A stretch of 64,000 nucleotides of DNA, taken from positions 9,178,501 to 9,242,500 of the forward strand of contig NC_063999.1 in assembly GCF_932276165.1 (NCBI RefSeq). Direction: 5' to 3'. Under the pieces are notes generated by a model. That model ran no database searches. It was not told the origin of the DNA and saw nothing but the letters and a program-made list of their open reading frames with translations. The translations under genes were made by a program, and so were the position numbers. Source of the DNA: Plutella xylostella (taxonomy: Eukaryota; Arthropoda; Insecta; Lepidoptera; Plutellidae). Within the stretch, counting starts at the first letter, position 1. Each line of letters starts with the position of its first letter. Below are positions 38,201 to 50,200 of the stretch, piece by piece.

Positions 38201-41200
38201 ATATGGGGAGTACCCCAAAAAATATTGGGGTACTCCCTCTCCCATACAAGTAAATTGGGGCTGATATTTTTTCCGGTTATTTTGATGGTGTAGGTAGGGT
38301 ATCGTTGAACAGGTCTTTTAATATAATAGGTATAAAAAAGGTATAAAATATTATTTATAAAAAAACTTTATAATTTAATTTATAATTATAATAATATAAT
38401 TTATTATTTTATAAAAAAGGTATAAAATATTATTATTTTGCTTTTACCCTTAAATTTGGGGACCACACCATAGACAAATCCTAAATAAAAAATGATTTCA
38501 ATAGATAGCGTGTTTTTATGTTGGGTAACTCAGAATAAGAAGTGATGATATCTCAGAATAATAATGGTCAATGGTGCTATTCCGCTGAGCACCGAAACCG
38601 GTGGAACACAAGTGAAAAGTGGTCATGGAAACGCACTAGGATAGACCCTGCTCCTAGAACAAGGCATGAGTTTGTGATTTGTGTGCGTGAAAAGCGAGGA
38701 TGGAAACTTTGAATATTTTCTTGATTTTTTTTATTATTGTTGCAATAACATATATAGTATTTTTTCTGAGTTACCAACCGAAGTCACCCTGTGACAGGGT
38801 GACTAGATAGGTACTTCTGCATATCCGCCGTCTATCGTTGGTTTTTTTAGTAACTACTGTCTATAGAAGAAATTCCTTCATTGTCAATTTTACGTTACGA
38901 ATGAATTTAGTAAAACCTAACTAATCCAGAGGAAACCTAAAATATCTTTCTGTCTCTCTGAAAAACATACTTAATAACCCAAACTCGATGCTTTTAGCTA
39001 TTAACATCTTTGAAATAAAATTCAGTCACCACCTTGTTCCTGCCCTCATCAGATCCTCACGAGACCATACCTCAACCAGCACCATGAGACTGTGTTTTTG
39101 AATCCTAACCTATTGTTCCTACGTATTGTCATCACTTAGATCCATTCGCTATATTCCTGCTCCTCATCAGACCTTTACGAGACTGTAATGCCAAGCGAGA
39201 ACATTGCCCACTATCTAATTTAATTTAATGTATATTGAATATTAAGAATTATGCTTCCTCAATTTCAAATCAAATTATGTTGGTGTCATAAAAGTTGAAA
39301 AAGTGCAATGACAACCAATGTGCAGTGATTTTGTATCTGTACACGAAAAGATCGCGAGCTGTCAGTGCTGCCTAAACCGACGTGACCCTTCTTTGGAGGC
39401 CAGCGGCCGACTGAGTCAAACGTCACTTGTGTTTATGATTTTATAACACAGAAAGCCGCCATAGATATTTGTATGAAGATTTGAGGGAAAAAAATTGCTC
39501 AAGTTTGGGATTAATTTACACAAAATAGGTGTGTGTTTATTTAAAAACAAGGTATTTAGCGCCTAGTCCAAGCATTTATCTTTATAATTTGATAAGAATC
39601 ATATGGCAATTCTTGATAATTACGACACAGTTGTTACAATACGGGAGTGTGATATCCTGGTTTTTCGTGATATTCTGAAATTAATTTACAGTTATCCATA
39701 ATCATTTACTTAAATTCGAATGATTCAGCACCTAGCTAGACTCTTTAACTACCTGTGTGATTTTTTTCAAGGCTGTAGAGCATCATTTACTACATAATTC
39801 TATGACAATGCCAACCCTCGATTCCCTATTGCAGACCCTTAAACAAAGAGTTTATTTATGTTTAGGTCTTATGAAACTATGAATTGGCCATGCTACCAAT
39901 CTATGATATGTATTTTTTATAATTTATTTTGAAAATATAGACCATTTTGAGAAACTAATTTCGTTATTTTTGTATTTTATTCATTACAACTATTTTTAAT
40001 ATTTATTTAAAATTTGGCCGGCTGAATGTATGTAACTTCACATAAATGCATTATAGGATTTATCCTTGCCTGCGCTACAAAAAAAAGCAAAAGTGTTACA
40101 GTGAGGTAGAATGTCATTGTCATCTAACTCTAAAATCATAACATTGTTAACCCCTCACCTGTCGGCGGCCATTTTGCATATTTCATCATTCAATATCGTT
40201 ATTTCCGGGATGTAGGAGAAAAATACCACAATTTGTATATTTACTTCATACCTACTTAATATATTATTTGCTCCTTCAAAAAACGATACACATACGCCAT
40301 TATACAGAATTATCCAATCATCACAACATTTTTTTAACACTGTTTCCAGAGTTGTTTAGTACTCGCGGCGATTTTTCCATACATTGCACAAATATAAGAA
40401 ATAAATGTACAAAATGAGGGCTTAATGCTAAGAGCATTTTCTACCAGCCAACCTACAGGAGGTACAGGAAAACTAGTACAAAATATTATATTACACCAAT
40501 AAATTAAAACAATACGCTTCGTTGATCATTTTTATTATTTAATATTTTTTCAATAACGCGCCTCAATGAGGCGATTCGAGCACCAGATTTTATAAGGATA
40601 TAAAGGTCGGTTTGGGAACCGATTTAACAGCCGATAGGTTATATGCCATCCTTGTCGTTTTTTTTTACACTTAGTTGAGGTTAAAGCAAGATAAATGTAG
40701 TTCACATAGGCAATATCGCTCACTTAAATACGGCAGACCAGTAACATCTTTAGAGATGGCGGGACATAATATGTGGACTATTTATTGCCCACCATATAAA
40801 GGTTGGTCGACAGCCGAGGGGTTAAGCTCGAGGCAAATTTCGAGAGGCAGCATTTTCGAAATGAGCCTCTCTTGTTGCCATCGTAGTATCGACTCGTTTA
40901 TTATTTATTCGTAGTAGAGTTTCAGAGTTTCAAAACAAGGTAGAAAAGATAAATCTTCTTCTTGTAGTGCCTTTCCACCATTGGAACTCTCTTTGCAGCG
41001 CTCTCTATTCTTTACTAGTTTAAATATTTCTTCCACGGTTTTTACACCGGTCCACTCTTTAAAATATTGCACAGCCACTTCAATTTCCTCCTTCCAGGCC
41101 TTCTCTTTCCTTCTACTTTGCCATTTCTATAAATTAAATCAATTTTTATACTTCTAACTGTAACAAATGGCAAAGATAAATAAACACACGATTTAGACGT

Positions 41201-44200
41201 TTGCTTTTGACGTTAACAGTTTTTTTGTAGCCAAATGCCACAGAGTACTTTGTTAATTGGCAAATGCATTATTTGCATAAATCCCAAAAAAATTCTAATG
41301 GTAAGGTCAAATGAAGGTTATTAGTTTTTATTGAATAATTTAAAAAATAGAGACTTAATTTAAAATCTGATAACTAGAAATTGTACAGAAAGCATATTCC
41401 TCGAAATGGTTTTAAGCATTCCATTCTTGTTCAGAAAGTTAGCATGGCCAATTATCTAAAGTTTAATTTCCATAAGTAAATAAATGATAGCAAATGATAA
41501 AGTAAGACTGGAAATGTGATTAAGAGGGTACTTGTAATAAAAAGGTTATAGACAAATGGATTTAGATTTTGTTAAACAACCATTATTTTCAAATAATTTT
41601 TTTTTAATAAGTATGGATATTCGCAATACATTCGCACAAAATTTTGCGAATGCGAATATCCAAAAAAATGCGAATATTCGTTACATCACCAGTAGTTACT
41701 ATAAGTGTATATCGGAAATTTTGACATTCTGATTTCATTTTCGGTGTTAGATATAACATGCTGAACTCGAAGGTTTCGGCTTAGTGGAACATCCTGTATA
41801 TGTCGCTTACATTACGGCTGGCCGCATTACAAAACAGGGCCGCTTTGCAATTCGGCGGATCAACGTTTAGCCGGATTTCGATATTTCCATACTAAGCATG
41901 ACATTACTACAGGTGAAGGAATTTTGTGGTTTCGGTAGTTTAGCAACCAATATTAAAAAAAAAACATTTTTGAACAGACCTATAGGTAAAATTATTTTTA
42001 ATTTGGGTATTTGATGGGTTATTGTATGATGTATCACCCCCTTAAGCTTGGACCACTATTAACGCTACACCCTGTAGTTATACAACTCGACTAACTTATG
42101 ACATGCAGTTGCCCTAACTAAATGGTGATGTATGGAAAGAGAAGTAAATTTTGCAATAGAATGTGGTCTCTAACCTACCTATAATAATATTAGGGTAGCA
42201 ATAAAACGAGTGACTGTAAATTACAGTTCTAAGTGTCAAAATTAATTAATTTGGGTTATAGAATTACTAAGTGAGCGACTGACTGCGAGTGACGAGAAAT
42301 CAAGAGAACAGCCACTTACAAACATTAATTTGAGTTACTTAAAATACAAAATGAGCAGCTTCATAATATTTGAGCGACCTAATATTTGTTTGAGTGTCAA
42401 CGTTACGTCCTGCATTTTTTTCAATATTTGGCAAATGTATTTTTTATACTGAGCGGCATTATATCTTAAATGAAGTGTTTGGAATACAACCACTTTGAAA
42501 AATACACTAATGAGCAGAGTATAATGAGCTCTCATTTAAAAAATAAAAATAATATGAAATAACTATTTGAAGAAACACTATTCTATTAGTTGAGAAATTT
42601 TATTATTGAAATATAAGGGTAATTAAATAAAACAATGTACTCCATAAAAATAAAGTAATATGCATGCATTTATTTCAATAAAATGAACAAAAATTTAAAT
42701 AAGACGCATTAATACGTATGAGGAGCCCTACTACTCATCGTCACTGGTAAATAAGTGCGGGCTTGGACTTATTGGGCCGGCCTCGTTTTCTTTTTTGTCC
42801 AATGGGTATCATTTTGCTTCCAGTGGTGGTGTTGTTAGTTTGAGCCGAATTGATAGCCCCAAAACGTGTTTGCATACATATCTATTGAAAAATTCGGGAC
42901 AGTCGCACGATCCTTTTTGCCAGTGCATTTAAAAATCTGTAGTTTTCATTAAAAAGCGTATCAAAATAAAAAACATAAGCCCTCAAATAGAATATCAGTA
43001 TCCAATAATAATTAATAAAGCAGCATACAAAACTTTGCTCAAAGTGAACTTTTTAGTAGTTCGCTAAGTATAACCTCACTTAGAAAAATCGAATATATCT
43101 TAATATTGAAGTTGCCCTCTCTGTATTTCCAGTCGCTCACTTAGTAATTAAGTCGCTCGGATAAAATTTTAATATCTGAAATGGATTTATCACAGTCCAC
43201 TTTTTGTAAGCTCGTTCTGGATTTTATTATAAATCAATATTCGTCGTCAGTTTAGTTAATTTTTCGCTTACTCAAATTCATACCGCTCAAGTTATTAAAA
43301 CAGTATGTCATTATCAGTCGCAAAGTTTTTTTTTGTTCGCTCGTTTTATAATTCCCCATAATATTATTATTAATTTGAGGTGTCGTGCCATCACTTACCC
43401 GGCTTCGTAACATAGTTCAGTGAAGAGGTGGCCCACCACGGCCGTGTCTGGCGCACAGACAAGCTGGACAGTCTCTCCCGCATGCAAACAGTACGCGACT
43501 AAACCCAGTCTAGCCAAGCAGCAACGGGAAGGGATGGGGACTGAAACTGATGTAGAAGATCCACTTACATTGAGTTCGAGAAGGTCACAATAAAAAACAC
43601 CCTATAGCTATGTATGTGAGAAAGTCGGCTATGAAACAATATACAGTTCTCCAAATTTAGATCTTCGCAAACTGTCGTATTCCCGTATCAGAAATGAGGT
43701 TATCCGTCAGAGGACTAAGGTTACCGACATAGCTGTCAAAATATGCAAGTAGCCGGTAGTGGTTGGACGAGGAACGCCGAGTACCGAGTGTTGTGTTGTG
43801 GCGCTTCTTGGGAGAGGCCTATGTCCAGCAGTGGATGATTATTGGCTGATGATGATGTCGTATTACCGGAAACACCCGAATGATTACTTACTTGACTTCA
43901 CTATACTTCACTTGGTCAATATAGCCACACCCATACCCAAAGACCAAGTTTGTAATTGTAATATTATTGTGAAATGATCCGTGCTGTAAATACTTTTGAA
44001 CTGAGATTTTAAGTTTTTTATGTAAACCTGTGTTTGATATCCATTTTTTCTTCTTCTAATATAAACCTTGTGTTATTCAAACCTTCTTTCATCCATCTTT
44101 ACAAGGGCGTACCCAGGATTTCAGCTAGGGAGGGGCAGCTCATACCTGTTTCGAAATGATGGTCGGTCGGGTCTATTTAAACAAAAAATCATGAAAAATT

Positions 44201-47200
44201 AATTTTATCATTAGTTTGAGTCAATGTATTATTAGTAGGTAACACGCTATCACCTTAAATCATAAACATCCTAACTCCGCGCGAGAAATGTACTTCTACT
44301 TAGGATACTCCCTAATGTTTTTTTGTTACTGGACTAAAAAAATTGTTGCAGATTCAACGGCGTTATGAAAAATAAGCTACTTTACTTACTTTTACTGACT
44401 TACGACCTTTGGCCAATCTCTATGTGAATACTAATATTGGAGATACGTGTTTTTCCTGGAAATACGAGTTTTTCGGACTTCAATTATGCAAAATACTTCT
44501 CTCTATGATGGACTTACGCTGTTCAAATATAGATAAACCATACCTTTACCTATTACTTAAAATTTTGAGTATTATTGATGTACTTAATAAAATGATTATA
44601 TAATCAGCAATCATCTTTATAAGCAGTAGAGATCATAAATCAGTACTAGGCAAGCTGAGTCCATGGTCCCGCCGTCGCCGTTGAAACCCTAGTGGTAAGC
44701 ACGCTGTTTCCCAGGGACTAGGAAATGACGAGCAAGGAGTGACAGATTGAGACTTGGAACGGAGCACAAAAATAGTTCGTAGCCCCGATGGCATACCAGA
44801 CCGTGTGTGGGTGCTGGCGCTCAGAGCTGGTTTGTCTATCAGTTTATCTGTCTGTTGAACCGTAGCCTGAGTGCCAGTGAAATCTCCACTGACTGGAAAG
44901 AGGCCACGTTAAAGCTCCTGAAGAGACAGTACTGCAGATTCTTCTTCTGTATACCGACCCATCTGCCTGCTGTAAGAGGCTGACAAGCTCTTTAAACTAG
45001 TGACACCCCTAGCTGAACAATCTTGACCTTTCGAATTGTCAGTTTGGCTTACGAAATTATACAATACGTATAAGTAGAAATTCTTCTGCGTTAGTTCACT
45101 GTCGGATGCAGATTATTGCAGATGGGCACCGCAGGGATAGTTTCGCTTGCCTTGGAGTACCGTTAGAGGCACTCTTGAATACCATCAATTGCCTTCCTAC
45201 CTCCAGCAAATAGTCAGAGATCCAACAGCTACATTAAGTTAGAGAGAGAGTTTATTTTCGCAGAAGGAGGTCAGTTGCGTTGTTCCACAGGGGTCGGTCT
45301 TAGACACCTCTGCAATTATACTTGGCATACAACACTGTCCTGCAAATCAAGCTCGCAAACGGTATTAGCACAATGCATTCTGGTGATGCCTCAGAGAAGG
45401 TGGCTGAGCGTCCTCCGAGGATGACATCCCAAAGACGAAAGTTTCCGTATTCGGCATGGTCCACCGTCTAGGCCTAAAAACAGCGCCCCTCCTGACACCA
45501 TACCATCTCCTAATGAGCAGGGAGCCACCAGATCGGTCATTCGCGGAGCATTTCAAGACGTTCCCCGGAATCAAAAAGTAGCTGGTGCTCTGCACGCCAT
45601 GCAGTGCACGGGCTACTTACAAATCTGGGGGCCCTCGCAAAGGAGTCCATCGCCTCTATACGAGTGCCGTGCATTCTATTTCCCTCCATGGAGCACCTTT
45701 TTTGTCAAGTCGAAGAGAATGGCTGTGATGGGATCGGTTGGAAGAGCCAAGGATTCGTTGCTAATAAACAGCAAAATTTTACTTTAAATTGACCAATAAC
45801 AATGTTAAGTACTATAATTTATTTATGTAGTACTTAATAAAAACAAAGTTAAAAACCTAGTTTTATTAGAAAAATGTACGTCTCGCCTACATAGCTCGTT
45901 GTATAGGAGTAGGAGTTACAGGGTTTTTTTTATTAAAAAATCATGACTTGGAGTTAGGAGAAAAAAAAGAACTTAATTTGCTCTGAGTTCAGTTTTTTAT
46001 CGATTTACGAGTAATACGAAAAGATGCGCCTTGAAAAAACGCTTCTATTGATACCAAAAAGTCTTTTTCGCCAAAAAGTTAAGTGACGAGGTTTACGATT
46101 TAAGGTGCATTTATTAATGTGTTAGTAGGTAACACGTTTAAAATTTTAATTCCCACTTGGCAGGAAAATTTTAGTTTATTTTATCTTCTAGGGGGGGGGG
46201 CAGCTGCCCCCCCCTGCCCCTACCTGGGTACGCCCTTGCATCTTTACACCAGCTTCAGTAAGATCCTTGAAAAGTACCTAATGTAACATTTTCGAAGTAA
46301 ATTTTAATATTATGAATTATCGAATCGAAAATTTCGTTACTGATAAATCAATATCTCTTTTAGCACCAAAGACATAATTCAACTAAAATTGCACGAAGAA
46401 AATGCACTTATAGAGCTTCCACTATGTTATTACATTTTTGACGTTTCCTTATGTCGGGTAAGTAAAGTTGGTATTAATTTGCAGTCATCAAATATGTATG
46501 GGATTTCGAATGACAAAAAACGAAGAGTAATCACTCTAAATACATAATGATATCGATTCTGAAGGCGGAAATTTTAAATTTAGAGACGTCAAAACCTTAA
46601 TTTCTTTGTTTAAAATTCGACTCTATGATTGTTTCCGTAAATGTCATTTTATGCTAGCAATTTTTTTAGTTTGACAGCGTTAAAATTTGAATTTCTGCCT
46701 TCAGAATCAACATCAATATCTTCTTCTGTCGCTCGGGGAATACGACCGTTTGCCGAACAATTACGATGATTACTATGCGCATTATCAATTTTGGAGAACT
46801 GTAAATGCTTTCTTAAAAACTAAATCACAAAACTAAAAGTCAGCTTCATAAGCAGCTCACTAATTTCTGCAATGCAAAATGGGCAAAATCGTACGCTGAG
46901 GTACCTTTTTAGTGTCCCGTGGTTTACACGAGAATAGCATATTCTTCTATTCCGATAATTAGCTGCCGATGCCAGAGTGCGCTTGTATCACGTGCTTACA
47001 CATTAGGGCTAGGCCCCATTGGTGCTTTGCGTCGCGTTGTCACAACGGAACAACAACGCATTCTATGCCACATCTGCGTTGCGTCGACGCACGACGTCAC
47101 GGTACACGCTGTCGCATCAACATCTCAGCCACACCGCATCACCCTCCCCCCTGCTTCGTCCCTTGTCCGTCGATCCGTTGAAGCATCGTGCAGACGCAAC

Positions 47201-50200
47201 GGGCGGGGCATGTACAACAAATATACGGGAATCGTCGCAGCGGCCAGCAGTGCGACCTCGCACTCACGAGAAGCCTCGGAGCAGTCTCTCGATCCCTGGT
47301 ACTGATATCGTGTGTTGTGAGCTCGGTTTCGGAGTCATGAGCGGTGGTAGTTCAGTCGGGTAAGCGCCACAGACGCGGGTTCGAATCCCGGCCCTGACGT
47401 GTACCAGAGTTTTTGGAAATTTAAGTAAATATACCATCGCTCTTACGGTGAAGCATAACATCGTGAGTAAACATACAAAAAAATACATAGATATGTGAAC
47501 TCATCAACCCGCAGTGGACCTTTGTGGTGGGAAATGGTCAATGGTCCTTGGGGATAAGGTTATGCCATTCGAGAGAGCCAGGTGCAGGCGGTTTATTGCG
47601 GACGGATCTAACCGGGCTATAGGGTCACTTTAGCTTACAAAAAACAAAGTTTCAGAATACTGCTGCTGTAACCACGACTCTATCTCGTTTCGTCACGTAC
47701 AGATTGCGTGACAGAGGTCCTATCACGGGCTTACGTGGCAATTCGATACTATTTTTGATACTACACAATCATACAGAAAAATAACGGCGCCAACGTAGTC
47801 ACTTTTGGAACTAACAAATTTGCCTTACATATTGACAGTGACAGTTGACAATATCTAATAATAGCACTGTGCAGCGATTATAAGAATCGAAACCTCCGTT
47901 TACGTTGCGTATTGTCAACTGTCACTGTCAAAATGTAAGGCAAATGAGAATGGCCATTGCTCTATGGCGCATGAGTAAAAAATGTAATTAAAATTTTATT
48001 GAAATACTATTTTATATAAGTACTATATATTAATTGGTGTAGTTTCGAAAATAGTATCGAATCCTGTGATCGCACATTCTTGATCATTCGTTTTCTGTAA
48101 AACTACAGAGACCCGCGCAGGCTCGGCCTAGCTTTCATGAGGGGGTGTTTTTTAATTTAGCATTCTTTGCATTGTGCTATTACAAATACATACCTCGGAT
48201 TCTATTTTCCTCTAAATCAAGATCAAAAGGTTTTAAAGAGGCGTAATATTCAAATCTTTTCGCGATTAACATCACATCGAAAGTTTTTACATCTTCCACG
48301 TTTGTTTTCCGTATGAGATACTCGAGCTGAGCAAACAAGTCAGAGTTTTCCTTTACTTTCTTTGCCACATTTTGTAAACAGGGCTTTATTTCATCCTGAT
48401 GAAGGATTTTTTCGCTTGTTATAATCCTTACGGAAATCCTTTCAACGGTTGTTATTTTTGACCCATAGCTATCATGTACAATGTCAGTTTCCTCCGCCTC
48501 TATTCCCAGTGGTAGAAAGACCTTATATTTTTGTAAATAGTCCTGAAAAATTAAAAGATGTTATTTAACTTAATTTCACACTTAACCATCTACTTTCGTA
48601 TGTCGGCATCATTTTGGCCACTTTGGACAGGGATATACAGACTAGCTGTTCCCACGAGCTTCGCTTCGCCTAAAAAAGTTTTCCTGTGGGAATTTCGGGA
48701 TAAAAAGTAGCCTATGTTCTTTCCCAGGGTCTATACTGTGTATCTATACCATATGTATAACAAATTTCATTCAAATCCGTTCAGTAGCTTTAGCGTGAAA
48801 GAGTAACAGACAGACAGACACAGTTACTTTTGCATTTATAATATTAGTTAGGATTGGTCAGCTCTAGGGAGGATCTGTTGAATGATCCCGCGGGGTTCCC
48901 ATGGTCGTCCACTGCTACACAGACCCTTGAGCACAGCTCACGATCCTCGGAATTTACTTTTATTTATTTATTTATTGGCATCACACAACAGGTACATTAC
49001 ACAACATGCAATAAAAATATATAAGTTCAAGCTTAAAACTAGTAATGCACCCTAATGGTGTGTTGACAGCATACTTTACTCCCCACCTCCGACACATTAG
49101 CAATCAACAGAGGAAAAGAACACTTATTACGAGCTTATCAATCTAATGGTCACCGCACATAATATAACAGTAACGTAGTGATCGCCTCTTGCAATGCTAA
49201 TTCTGTCAAACAGCGAGCACGCGAAAGTTCGCGTATACCTACATACAGGTTGACAGAAGAAAAAGAGGCGATCCCTTTACGTAACGGTCATATTAAGTAT
49301 TATTATGCGATGCTGTTTAACCATCATCATCAGTGTTTTATCAGTGGAAGAAATATGTTTGATGAAGAAGTCGGAAGATGGTGTGTTGGCCATAAGAAAA
49401 CGCTATATATTTTAATTCAATTACCTTTGCAAGGCTGGTGTCCACGGTCATTTTATCAAAAGCCAAAAGCTTCATGTGTTGGACCGGCATCACGGCACTG
49501 GAAATGCAATAAAATGCACATTAGTATAGTAATTATAGTCTATTCGATTCCTGTGTATTTGTCGCAGGCAATTTGTAAGATCTCGCCGTTTACATACGGC
49601 GTCGTCAGTTTACAAACGCTCGCTGTTTTGTAATTTGCCGAAGGCATATTGATAACTCGTTCAATCGTCCTTATTTCGACGTTAATTGCAGTTTTAGGGT
49701 GACCATGATAAAACACAGTTTGAACTTTGAACAAATGGAAAAATCAGATTTTATTTCAGGATTTTAAGTAAGACTTTTTACTTTTGTTTTCTAAAGTAGG
49801 TACCTAAGCAGGTACTACATAAGTTTAAATATTTAATAAAAAGATATACAAAACAATAAAACTAGGCATTTCTAGATAAAAACAAACACTAGGTGCCCGA
49901 ATGCACTAAACTTAGGAAAACGCTAAACCCTTTAGTAAATAATTTATGAAGCTCTAAATTAATATCCTGCATGTGTCCTCCGTACGCCGGAATTTATGGA
50001 TAACGTAGTAGTTTTTAGGTGCGGGATAACCTCAAAAACTTTGTCGTTTGTCTACGGCCTTTTTACTGCTCCTGTACTGTAATAAATGACTTTGAAGTCA
50101 CAATTATTTGGTGAAAATGCTTCTACACTTGTAATATTTGCACTGTTTTGAGTATTTATTGAGTCACAGAACCACTACTTGACGCAATTTTTGTTGTTGT

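Larger units (their letters stand above)
43644..46801. mobile_element. TA-target DNA element P, copy 2, carrying RTE and hAT insertions
   Basis: Ends CAGTTCTCCAAATTTAG / CAGTTCTCCAAAATTGATA, flanked by TA. Its sequence resumes colinear with copy 1 (428-1906) outside two insertions, at 43686-43855 and 44102-46238. Confidence 0.7.

Noticed and set aside
40675..40914. 79-aa plus-strand ORF
   Set aside because: No recognisable domain and no flanking splice or repeat support.
46919..47363. Overlapping ORFs of 70-128 aa
   Set aside because: Open in several frames through CG-rich bias, with no domain, splice support or conserved motif.
49178..49633. 151-aa ORF on the plus strand
   Set aside because: It runs through a hairpin MITE and into the inverted arm of the 49560 element, so it is a chance frame.
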